From NCBI GenBank assembly GCA_017893485.1, contig CM030362.1:183418175-183482174 (forward strand): a stretch of DNA of 64,000 bases. Direction: 5' to 3'. The notes under the pieces are model-generated. The model was not told the DNA's origin, ran no database searches, and saw only the letters and a list, made by a program, of their open reading frames with translations. The translations under genes were made by a program, and so were the position numbers. The DNA is from Hemerocallis citrina. Its lineage: Eukaryota > Streptophyta > Magnoliopsida > Asparagales > Asphodelaceae. This document shows, piece after piece, positions 25,710-35,587 of this stretch (positions are counted from its first letter, which is position 1; the number at the start of each line of letters is the position of its first letter).

Positions 25710-26430
25710 CGAAAAACAAACAAAGAACAAAAAACAAAAACTAAGCACGATATAGAGAAAAAAGTAGGTTACAGATGATGATAGTTCCACATTAGGCACC
25801 ACTTGACAAAAAGAAAACCATAAAGCAGAATTATTCACAAGAATCCAGACAACAGAAGCTCAAGTGGTAGCTTTCACACAAAAAAAGATTTAGAAGGTAA
25901 GCTAAAAAGAGCATTGATAGATCAGGCTTACAACAAGGAAAAGGAATACTTTGAATATCCTACAACCCACAGCCATGACTCATGAATGCATAATGACACT
26001 TTTCGAGCTGCCCACTTGCATGTCCATCTCAAAGCATCGGCATCAACAGCCAAAGGGCGAAGAGTGCAGGTTTACAAGATAAACAATAGTTGCCGGAACA
26101 TAGAACTCCAGCAAAACTAACCAACTTTGCAAACAACCATATTACAAAGACAGAGAAACGATTTCGTGAACTTATTTCTAGAATTGAGCAAAATTTTCAC
26201 AATAAATAAAATAAATATATATAGTTTTGCCACAAAGTGCACAAGACAAATCAAACGTGATAATTGTACAATTTTGCTCCTGACATATATCTTTAATTCA
26301 TAGATGATAGAAGTACTACTAAAACACAACAAAATTCATAATTCTATCTAGAGAAATTCATTGAAGACAAATAATGAAACGGTGAATCAAAACATGCTAG
26401 TGAAAGAGAAGATGATCATGTCCCCATTAC

Positions 26431-26794
26431 TTAGCGACTAGGAAGCAACCAGAAAGCCTCATGGTTGGGAATAATTTTCATTTTGATAGCCCCATCAGTC
26501 AAAGTTCGAGGCTCCGTATCAGCCAAAAAATTGTTGTATGAATCCAATGCCAAATAGATGTGGTTGGCGCCTCCTTTCATGCCGGAAGTGGTGGTGGCTG
26601 AAACTGAGAATGAGTTCCTCCGCCCTAAGTAGAGCACTCGATCTTGGAGATCACACACCCTCAACAACTTCCCTGTCTTCGGGTCCACCTTATAAACCTT
26701 GAACTCAGCATCCTCCTCATCACTAACAGGCTCATTGAGGAAAACAACCAAGATCTCACCAGCAGACTCCACAAGAAATAAACAGTCATCCTCG
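26431..26794 (-). pseudogene. Captured DUF295/F-box protein C-terminal fragment
   Basis: The minus strand encodes about 120 residues resembling the C-terminal part of plant F-box proteins with a DUF295 (KIB1-4-type beta-propeller) domain: VESAGEILVVF, then FKVYKVDPKTGKLLRV, then DRVLYLGRRNSFSVSA, then GGANHIYLA. The frame ends at a stop (26431-26433) that may be the native one. There is no ATG; the frame runs back through a DDCLFL segment to about 26794, where duplicated sequence begins. The F-box and most of the propeller are missing, so this is a captured fragment. The parent protein would be a substrate adaptor of SCF ubiquitin ligases or a DUF295 paralogue. Confidence 0.75.
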
Positions 26795-26827
26795 CAACCA
26801 AGATCTCACCAGCAGACTCCACAAGAA
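26746..26827 (-). repeat. 32-bp duplication at the edge of the captured fragment
   Basis: The 32 bp at 26746-26777 recur at 26796-26827, and the neighbouring CAGCATCCTCCTCA is also duplicated (26706 and 26831). The copied text is part of the DUF295 fragment itself, so duplication happened during or after capture. Confidence 0.85.
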
Positions 26828-26892
26828 TTCAGCATCCTCCTCATTACTTTTGATTTATAGACAAATCAAAAGTAATAAATAGATTTATAGTT

Positions 26893-27847
26893 TTACCACT
26901 TCTAAAACAAACTCAGCCACAAACCCACGTTAAATGATAATCAAATGAAACACGACAACAAATAAATTTTGCTTATCATAGTACTTCTCGAGCACATTCA
27001 TAGTCACAAAATGTTAAATTATAATACATTATCCAAACAAAGAATGAGCAATTTTCACTGCCAGTTGATCAGTTACAAATAAACATTTTCCCGACTAAGG
27101 CATTGGCAGTCCTAAAAAAATAATCTACTAGTACAAGATAAAGAGAAGATTACAATTGCATCTGTAAAGAGAACTAAACAAAATGAAGTTTTGAAAAAAA
27201 AAAGGAAGGGGGTTTTCGAATTCAAAATGGGCTTGTGGCCCCAACGCAAGCAGGAAACTAACGGGCGGTTCACCATAGAGGTCAAGAGAACATCCTGACA
27301 AAGTTGTTTGCATATGCCATAGGCTTATCATCTGTGTGTGGCTGCAATTTTTAATAAACCCATCAATCAATCTTGAGGTTGTCAGAAAAAAAAAATAGCA
27401 GTATAAAAACTAGATAATCCTAAAATTCTCAACTGTTTCTAATCAAAATTAAATCTTTGATTGTACCTTCTATTTGGCAAATAAGATCAAAAGAGATGAA
27501 GATACGATGAGAGGCAGCGGCGACGGCACTGCGGCGCGTGGGGGCAGCGGGCGAGAGGCAGCGGCGACGGCGCTGCGGCGCGTGGTGGCAGTGGGCGATG
27601 GCAGCGGGAGGAGGCAGCGGGAAGAAGCGACTTCTCAGAATATAGTGGTTGAGAAGAGAGATACTGTAAATGGGAAGGGGAAGGGTGGGAGTGGAACTGT
27701 GGAAGATGAAGAGTTAATTATATGTTTAGAATTAATTAATGAATAATATATTTTAAATGAGCTGCTGATGTGGCATTGCTGACTAGACTGCCACATCAGG
27801 TAGTGAAGAATCTGGTAGTGGACTAAGTAGTGGCTATAGCATTACTC
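26893..27847 (-). repeat. Right terminal inverted repeat of the Pack-MULE
   Basis: Mirror of 24507-25458. The homology starts at TTACCACT (26893-26900) and runs to the last base before the target duplication. The 90-codon outward frame lies at 27474-27746 on the plus strand and differs from the left copy by one residue that I can see (T for A near residue 19). Confidence 0.88.
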
Positions 27848-28332
27848 TTTAGTGGGGATGCATAATAGGAAGTTTATTAAATGGGTAGTAAAGGCTTGCA
27901 TGGAAATCTGGGGATTAGTAATTTCGGTAGGTAGTGGGTTGTGGATTAGAATATAATAGGTTTTGGGTGAATAGATTAAATGGGTTTAAAAATGGATGTG
28001 GGTAGGGTATTAGAAGTATAATAGGGTTAATAAAATATCCAAATAATAAAATATACGACTAGGACTTTTTTTATAAAAAAAATATTAATAACAATAATAA
28101 TAATAATACTAGAGATCAAAGTAACCATATCAAAAATACGGTTTGTATTACAAATGTAAAATTCATAGAAAATAGTTACCAATAAGACTATTTATCGGAA
28201 ATAGATTTTAGTAGAAGATTCAAAATTACATTTTGACAAAAGAGTTTGAAAGCGAAAAAGAAAAAAAAAATTGCGAAAATTTTAAATACAGAAAATATAT
28301 AAAAATACATTTTTAGGAAAACAGGGGTTACA

Positions 28333-28784
28333 AATCCTACCCGCCTTACAACAAAATTTCGTCCTCGAAATTTGCTTAGACAGTACTAGGATAAGTTAAA
28401 ACAAACTCAGGGGAAGGGTAACAAAGCAGAGGGCTAAAGGGAAAGGAACAAAGCAAAGGCAACACCAGAAAAAGAAGGAAGGGGATAACAATGGGATCAA
28501 ATTGAATGCAGAAAGAGAATAAACAGTATCAAAACAAAAGAAACAACACAAGATAACAAATCAATAAGGGAGTCGGCAGAACTGAAATCAAAGAGAGAAA
28601 AGACAGGAAATAATTGAATCAAACAAAAGTCAACGGATGAGAACATGCAAGAGATAGGGGAAACCAAAATAATGCAAGGAAGGAGAAACAACAATGTGAT
28701 CCTGGGACCTGTGGGTTATGGGCCCACCACGATTCCGCTGCGCCACTCTGATGGTGACGTTCCAAGCTGCAGACAAGTCGTTGT
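28333..28784 (-). other. L2 element interior, 3' part, with polypurine tract
   Basis: On the minus strand the sequence just before the 3' LTR reads TTTCGAGGACGAAATTT and then a purine-rich AAGGCGGGTAGGATT, which I take as the polypurine tract. The rest is a purine-rich, repetitive plus strand (pyrimidine-rich in element sense) without a frame. It contains the tRNA-Met fragment and ends at the L1-c insertion. Confidence 0.7.
28698..28752 (-). pseudogene. Initiator tRNA-Met(CAU) 5' fragment
   Basis: The minus strand matches the first 55 nt of plant initiator tRNA-Met as I know it: acceptor 5' strand, D arm (box A TGGCGCAGCGG), the whole anticodon arm with GGGCCCATAACCC, the variable loop and half of the T arm, ending at GATC. 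I see one difference, T for G at tRNA position 21. The T-arm 3' half, box B and acceptor 3' strand are missing, so it is not a functional tRNA gene. It lies in sense orientation inside the L2 element, which uses the same tRNA as primer. Confidence 0.85.
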
Positions 28785-30342
28785 TGTAACGCCCCGAATC
28801 CCAAATACACTGAATTCGAGATGTTCTACATGATCTTTCCGCTTCCTTTAGTACAATTTTATAAGGAAATTTAAACTTTTCACTTTACATCAGAGTTTAC
28901 AAGATTACATTACACTTTACATTGCACAGCGGAAGTAAAATTTACAACAATGAAACAAATGTACAACAACATTGAGTAATCTTTAAGCATTTGTTCCTCT
29001 TTAATCTGTATCAAGCCATTTACCTGCATATAAGACTGTGGGTACGTCAGTTTATTCAACTGACGATCATTATACACGGCCATCCTCTCTATGCCGGAAA
29101 TAGTATAACGTATTTTTCATATTTAGCAAACACAAACTTGTCACATATCAAACTAAAGGGACTACCCTATTGATGTCCTGTTGTGACTGTGCACTTAGTC
29201 CTTAATGCAGTTAATTATGTTTCATGACACTAATGCACACTTGTTCGGATTCTATGCATCCCATACTACATAGGTCCGAGGGCAAGCCTCTTAATCGTTC
29301 TTCATCTTTGTAGGGTTCAATCCCCCGTTATGACTTAATCTACTACTGTAATTCCGGTAGGCATCTTAGATGATTTATGAGTGCAAGCACGTGTACAGAA
29401 AATTCTGGAGGGAAATCCCACGTCATGTCACGACGCATCGTAAAGACAGCCTGTGGCAATTCAGCCTCACTTCATGGCACACGATCCTCTTGCAGTCACC
29501 AAACATCCCACAAGCGTCGCCACCGGGACGATAATTCTGGAGTAGTGCCCACGCCATGTCTTGACGTATCAAGCAGGCAGCCTGTGGATCACTCTCACAC
29601 CGCCAATCCGATGGCCCTCATACTCGTGTTTTTCTCCTACTTTCATCACGTCTCCACTATGTACTAATCCTTAGTTTTTATCAAAATCATGAACAAAAAT
29701 CAAAGCTCTAGAGTTAGCCTCTTCACTAAACCGGACTTATTCATTCATTCAAACATGACCAACCTTGGTCTTTCTTTTCAATTTTCATTTCATTTATTTC
29801 CAAATGCAGGGGGAGACTTAGCTACTCTTTTTGTTTCAATTTTCAATTCACAATTTCCAAAATGAGCATTTCCAACTCATAAATTCATTTGTTGATTGAT
29901 CATACTCAAAAGTATTTCTCTTTTCAAATCATGATTTCTAATTCGTTCAAATAGTCCATAACTATACATGAATTTTAATTATTCATCATGTAACTCATGA
30001 AATGTTACTTTCACATTGAAATTCACATCACTAACGAATATTCACATTTCATATTTTTTACACTATTCTCAAATGAGAATAATTCGCATCACATCACACA
30101 ATGTAATTTCTTTTTGCCAAATTAATCTTCTAATCCTTCATTTCAAGTTATTTTTGCAAGATATAACTCTACAAAAAAATCATAGTTCTATTCACACATT
30201 TTATTCTCAAATCATGTTTCATTTCATGCAAATAATCCCCAAATTATTTTTCTTAAGTCCCTTATATTTTTAGGAGAATAGTCATATTTTTTTCACAATT
30301 TTTTGACCACAAAAACATCCAAAAAAAAACAATTTTTCATTA

Positions 30343-30427
30343 CTGCCGAGATCGGGATTCGAACTCAGCACCACCGAGAAGACAGCCGTAGGCACAGACC
30401 ACTAGGCCGCTTGCGCCAGCAGTATAA
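30343..30427 (-). other. tRNA-like module 2 in L1-c
   Basis: On the minus strand TGGCGCAAGCGG (30408-30419) fits box A and GAGTTCGAATCCC (30354-30366) fits box B. This is the best preserved of the second modules. Confidence 0.65.
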
Positions 30428-30502
30428 GAAGGCGCTGAGAGTATTATATACTTTCGGCCGCTGATCTTATGCGTTTAAAAATTTATGAAACAAAAATAGT
30501 GC

Positions 30503-30585
30503 CACAAGGATTCGAACCCGCAACCTTAAGGCCGAAACCACTGTAGCGATCAGAGCCATCCCGACCGCTTGAGCCACGCACTCAA
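30503..30585 (-). other. tRNA-like module 1 in L1-c
   Basis: On the minus strand TGGCTCAAGCGG (30564-30575) fits box A and CGGGTTCGAATCC (30508-30520) is a perfect box B. It shares ATCGCTACAGT with module 1 of L1-a. Confidence 0.65.
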
Positions 30586-32539
30586 GTTATCACTAGTATA
30601 ATTCGAATTTCATTTAACCCATACTCTCTGTTATTTAGAACATTTCGACGTTTATCAAATTGCATTTCACATTGTTCTTACTAACACACTGTAAAAATCT
30701 GAATTAATCGTTTTCATCCTGAAATTTATTCCAGTATATGAAAATAAATTTCTTAAATAATTAAACATAATTTTTCCCCGTAGTTAACACATTTTTACCA
30801 TACAATTTGGATAATGTGACATACTACTACTACTACATTCCTTTTTGACATTATAAATTCATTAACCTCTATACTAATTTCTGCTCTTATTCATTTTCCA
30901 AATATAAAAATTGCATCTCAATTTATTCGTTACAATGCCATAACAAAAATTTCCAATTTAGCACATAAAGCGACGTAGTCAATATACTAATCTTGGACAT
31001 AGTTTTTCATGCTACTAATGAAGGTTTATTTACATAATTTATAATCACATTCATATTGCACACAACTTGAATTTTAATAGTAGAAACACACACAATTTGC
31101 ATATCAACAATTCAATCAATTATAGATCATTTTTTCCAATTAAAAGTGCATTCTTATTAATCATTTTCATGCATCATTTTTCTAATTAAAATTAGCATGC
31201 ATTCCTATTTTAGAAATAGGGAAAATTTACCCACCTTGTATAGAGAGAAAAATTACAACTAGCAAATCCCTAGACGAATGTCCTTGCGACGAATTGCTCC
31301 TCCTTGAACACGTGCACCCAAGCCTTCAAGTACCCAACCGAATGCTCCCTCTTCTTGATGCCGGCCTCTCCCTCTTCTAGTTGCAAGCAAAATCCCACAC
31401 ACTCTCAATCTTTTAACTCACAAAAACACTACTAGATAATATAATTTAGACTATAAGTTTGGAAGGATTAATAGGCACAAGAATAACTAGCCATAGAGGG
31501 GGGGAGGGTATTTATACTAAAAATCAAAGAGAATGGAGGGTTAGGATCAAGTAGTTGGTTGTAAGATGGAGGGCTAAGATGAAAGTAGGAGTTACATTAA
31601 CTACCCACAACCAAGTAACCACCACACCATGATCACCACTAAAATTTGATTTTCCCTCCAAAAGAATGCAACCGGCCATGGGAAGTGCGTTTTGCACGTG
31701 TACATGTAGTGTACGTGCATGCAACTAGGTCCAAAAATTATACATTTTATTTTATATAAAAGTAAACTTTAATTTGTATTCTACATTACAAGTCATATTT
31801 AAAAAAATAAATTAACTAATGGGCTTTAGTTTAATGGGCCAAAATAATTATTATAAAATAATAAATTAAATTAACTTTGGGCTTTTTAAAAGAAAAGGTT
31901 TTTTGTCTAATTAAAAGAAGGCATTATAGAAAAAATAATTAAAGGCACATATTAAATATCTATACTCATCACAATGAAAATAATCATAAGATTTAATTCA
32001 ACCAAAAATATTGCACGTGCACACTACGTGCAAAATAAAATAATTTTTCATTAAATGAAAAATCAGGGCATTACAGTTGTAGACCACGCAACAATAAGCG
32101 ATGATCCGAGCAGGAAGAAAAGGATGAGACACCAAAATAAAATTGGGATTTAGAGAAGGGCTTTAATTTAAATAATTAGGTCAAAACTAATGGGCGTTAA
32201 TAAAAATAATATTAATAATAAAAAATCAACACATAATAAAAATAAAATAATAATGACAAAATAATAATAAATAATAATAATTATAATCATCATCATAAAC
32301 ATATTGGTAAAAATAATAATAATAATAGAATGTTAACAATACTGGTAAGGATAATAATACAAGACAGAAAATAATTTGGGGTTCATCATTTTGGTAAAAT
32401 TAATTCAATATCAACATTAAAAATAAAATAGTAAGAAAAATACAATAATAATAATAATAATAGTAATAACAATAATAATAATAATACTAATAATAATGAG
32501 GTAAACAATAATAATAATAGTAGTAGAAATTCTTTGATG

Positions 32540-32735
32540 TGAGTTCGCCTCATTTATATCCATCTGTAGTCTTGCCTTCTCGACATCAAGTTGCAGGTTT
32601 ACCTCCATGACATCAGGTTGCAGGTTGCCATCTGGAAATTCGGTTGCACATTTTGCCTCACCGATATCCAGTTACAATTTGTCTTCATTGATGTCTAGTT
32701 GCATGTTTGCCATCTCGACATCTAGTTGCAACAAA
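32540..32735 (-). pseudogene. Remnant encoding an 11-residue repeat
   Basis: Read on the minus strand in one frame, this gives repeats such as LQLDVEMANMQ, LDINEDKL, LDIGEAK, NLQLDVEKARLQ and MDINEAN, an 11-residue (hendecad) pattern with hydrophobic positions suited to a coiled coil. One stop interrupts the frame and an AAT microsatellite follows. It could be a relic of a captured or gag-associated coding sequence. I do not recognise the parent protein. Confidence 0.45.
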
Positions 32736-32926
32736 ACGATGAACGAGATGAGGTAATCTTCCACACGTACTTAGATATTAATTGCTTAATTTAAGTACGA
32801 AGTTACGTTTTGAAATTTGTGATATCAAAATACACAATTATTCGAAATAACAAAAAAAATTTAGAAAACAATTTTATAGAAGATCCAAAATATAACAAAT
32901 AATAATCAAAATACACAAAATATTCG

Positions 32927-32927
<1 letters not shown>

Positions 32928-32992
<65 letters not shown>

Positions 32993-32996
32993 ATAT
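32928..32996. repeat. TA dinucleotide microsatellite
   Basis: About 69 bp of alternating AT with one interruption (TATTTATA) near its 3' end. Confidence 0.9.
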
Positions 32997-33460
32997 AAAG
33001 AAAATATAGGCAGGAGAAGAATGAATTTTATACTTAATAAAGAGTCAACAAAGGAGGACGACTATAAGGGACGAAAGAAAATAAGAATCAAAGAATTGAA
33101 TATGAAGGAAGAGGAATGAGGAGGCACAAGCAGGATTTGAAGAGGATATAGCAGGAAAAGAATAACTAGCATGATACACAAAATGAGTCAACAAATGAAG
33201 ATGAATGAAAGAATCAAAGAAATATGGGTACGGAAGGAACAAAACTATACCCAATAAAGAATCAACAAATGAGAACGACTAAAAGAGACGGAAGGAACAA
33301 GGAATCAAGGAAAACGAATAAGAAAGGATCAAAATGAAAGGAATAACACTAGTATCCAGATCAATGCTGATTATGATTCATTTACGCATGCATGGTTGGT
33401 GAAATGTTGAGCAGATTCCAGATCGAGCCAAGCTTGTCTAATATATTAGCCAAATCTGGT

Positions 33461-33472
33461 GCTCTGATACCA
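33461..33472 (-). promoter_or_regulatory. Primer binding site of the L2 element
   Basis: On the minus strand TGGTATCAGAGC begins 10 nt after the 5' LTR ends. It is complementary to the 3' end of initiator tRNA-Met, the usual primer of many plant LTR retroelements. Confidence 0.85.
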
Positions 33473-34329
33473 CTGAAAACCCTGTCTTGCCCTGCTTCCC
33501 AAAAAAGAATACGGAATACAGATACGTAACAAAAACCCAACGAATGATTTTCATCATCCATAAGCTGTTCAAGAATCTTTACAATACATCACAAGATAAT
33601 CAGAGTCGGAAGCAAAAGGCACAACCAAACATGCATAATTGAAACAAGATACCAACAGAATTACTTGAAACTAAATACAATAATCTCAAATAACCAAATT
33701 CTGAACAAGTCAAATATTCAGGGCCACATCGCCCAAATACAAAATAATATCCAAGTAATCGAATACATTTTATTCAAGTTCAAGCAATAAATAATAATAG
33801 TAAAATCATAAAGCAGAAACTCCATCACTAGTACATTATCTCGCCAATATCATCTGACAGCCGTCCATCCTGATCTGCAATTAGTAAATTTGCAGGAGAA
33901 GGAGAAAAGAGAAAAACAAGTACCGGTCAATTGCAAGTTGTGGGTCGCAAATAATGTAGGATACAAGCACATAGGGAAAACTAACATATCTAATTAATAC
34001 TAGAAATAGACCTAGCAGGGTATACTAATATGTCTCAAGTGTTAAGTGTCAGATAGTATGCAAACAGATATACAGATAGGGTCAAGTAATGGTGTCACAT
34101 GGTAGTGTCAGACAGATAACAGATAATCAGATAATCAGATAACAGATAGTCAGATACATGTAACAGATGCAGAATCAGATTTAGATTTTTATAAGTCTTG
34201 TATTAATTACAAACTAGGTAGCACTTCATGTGCCATCTTTTTATCACATAGTTGCTCATTCAAAACAGTTGCGTTTGTAGATTTCGTAGGAGATCATATA
34301 GGGCCGTGTACTAAGGATTCAGATAGATA

Positions 34330-34475
34330 TCAGATAACAGACGATCATGTAATATGATCTCATACAGATAACAGACGATCATGTAACATGATCTCATACA
34401 GATAACAGACGATCATGTAACATGATCCCATACAAATAACAGATAACAGACGATCATGTAATATGATCTCATACA
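34330..34475. repeat. Palindromic minisatellite in L2 5' LTR (4 units)
   Basis: Four units of about 34-45 bp with GATCATGTAACATGATC or a close variant, against two in the 3' LTR. The two LTRs were identical at insertion, so the copy number has changed since. Confidence 0.8.
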
Positions 34476-34854
34476 GATAATAGACAATCAGATGGGAAAC
34501 ACAGGCCCCCTTCTAAGTACACATTTCTATGCTTTTCCACTACTAGATCTTTCCCTTAAACCTCGGCTTGGTTACTTTTATTATGGTTATCAACAGACAT
34601 GAATGTGTACGAAATAGTGTCAAACTAATATGGTATAATCAGGATTAGGTTCAGGGAAACAAATAAACAGTCGTAAATGAGATACAGTCACATAAACGAG
34701 AAAAACAGTGTATGTTCATATTCAGGACAGCATGACAGTACAGTACTAAAATAGTGAATCCCGTCGCTACAGAAATATATATCTGAATCTGTCGAAGGAT
34801 CTGGAAAATAGACTTCCACACGAATCTAGCGAGTATAAATAAGTCATATAGTGA

Positions 34855-35515
34855 TGATATGGCTAAAAATGGGGTTTAATCAGAACCGTCCAAATCAGGT
34901 ACGGATCTTGAAGCCCAAGGGTAAAACGGTAATTTCTCTACAAAAGGGTCCAAAATGGGTATTGGATCTTCTCCTCAGGGACCCAATAACCCGCGAATGG
35001 ATCCACTAAACGAGAGGGTGCGGGTCCTAACCCGCTGTTCACCTAATCCAACAAGATAAAGTCAGGATCCCCGATCAATCTTGATCGACGGTCCTGATGC
35101 ATGTTAATCTTTCCACCGGGATTTGGGGATTAAATTCCTTATCTGATTACAGGAATATACCTTATCAGATTACATTCCTAATCTGTTTACAAGGAGATTA
35201 TTCTATATCAGACCACAGGGATTACATTCCTAAACTGTTCTCTAAGACGCCTATAAATACCCCCCATCCATCTCCATTAAGAGGTAATCAATCTTTCACC
35301 AGTTTTTGCGCTCTCTCATAGTCATTCAGATTACTGACTTGAGCGTCGGAGGGTGCGTCGCCGGGAACAACCCCGGTGTCTTGCACTTTCTGCAGGTACA
35401 CGGCAGGAACGACGATCGACGCCCGACGGAACAGGTATACAGGTTTTCTATTCAGTTTCCCCTAAGAATCCACAAGTTCTATCTGTTTACCCCCACACCA
35501 AATTTAGCGGCAACA
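34855..35515 (+). repeat. Tat-B 5' LTR
   Basis: TATAAATACCCCCC lies at 35252-35264, about 400 bp into the LTR, giving a U3 of roughly 425 bp. A CT-rich leader and GGGTGCGTCGCCGG follow. The short frames in it (for example 35097-35321) recur in the 3' LTR and are not genes. Confidence 0.92.
35252..35259 (+). promoter_or_regulatory. TATA box of Tat-B 5' LTR
   Basis: TATAAATA followed by a C run; repeated at 50119-50126 in the 3' LTR, at 53763-53770 in the solo LTR and on the minus strand at 54355-54362 in Tat-C. Confidence 0.75.
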
Positions 35516-35518
35516 GAT

Positions 35519-35536
35519 TGGCGCCGTCTGTGGGAA
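35519..35536 (+). promoter_or_regulatory. Tat-B primer binding site
   Basis: TGGCGCCGTCTGTGGGAA starts 3 nt after the LTR. Its first nine bases match the complement of the tRNA-Asp 3' end, the primer known for related Athila/Tat elements; the remaining bases match only partly, so the primer identity is provisional. Confidence 0.7.
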
Positions 35537-35587
35537 ACTAACGAATAGAGACCTCTCCTCTTCCCGGTGAACAGGTCTTCTCCAGCC

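Larger units (their letters stand above)
24507..27847. mobile_element. Pack-MULE with ~950-bp terminal inverted repeats
   Basis: Both ends read GAGTAATGCTATAGCC inward. TTTAGTGGGG at 24497-24506 is repeated exactly at 27848-27857, a 10-bp duplication in the MULE range of 9-11 bp. The 5' LTR of the same L2 element has the empty site near 52035-52050 (ATTCAGTGGGTATGCAT), proving precise insertion after the two LTRs were formed. The terminal inverted repeats span about 952 and 955 bp and are almost identical. The 1.43-kb centre contains a DUF295-type gene fragment and filler-like short duplications but no transposase, so it would need a MuDR-type transposase in trans. Confidence 0.88.
21537..28332 (-). 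repeat. 3' LTR of the L2 element (carrying the Pack-MULE)
   Basis: On the minus strand it begins TGTAACCCCTG at 28332 and ends GGGGCGTGACA at 21537. It holds short CAGATAA-type repeats (22165-22250), two units of a palindrome-bearing minisatellite (22385-22480), a 24-base G run (24347-24370), and a minus-strand TATATATTTTAC promoter-like motif near 24210-24225. The Pack-MULE interrupts it at 24507-27847. No host-like gene is present in its AT-rich middle (22500-24100). Confidence 0.85.
28785..32075 (-). mobile_element. L1-c solo LTR with 5-bp target duplication
   Basis: On the minus strand it begins TGTAATGCCCTG (32075) and ends GGGGCGTTACA (28785). GTTGT at 28780-28784 is repeated exactly at 32076-32080. 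Length is 3,291 bp. In reverse complement it has the L1 plan: GCACGTAGTGTGCACGTGC near the start, TATAAATA (31509-31516), leader, two tRNA-like modules and the conserved 3' third (about 28850-29640). It is inserted in the interior of the L2 element. The small frames within it, for example 29377-29667, are not supported. Confidence 0.88.
32081..33482 (-). other. L2 element interior, 5' part
   Basis: This is the region between the 5' LTR and the L1-c insertion. It contains AAT microsatellites (about 32215-32520), a decayed coding repeat (32540-32735), a TA tract (32928-32996) and three imperfect purine-rich units starting AGTCAACAAA/AATCAACAAA near 33045, 33185 and 33256. No gag or pol motif is visible. 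This repetitive content in place of genes is what marks the element as non-autonomous. Confidence 0.65.

Noticed and set aside
35097..35548. Short plus-strand frames in the Tat-B 5' LTR (74-80 codons), seen again at 49964-50412
   Set aside because: They repeat because the LTR repeats. They carry no domain and sit across the TATA box and leader.
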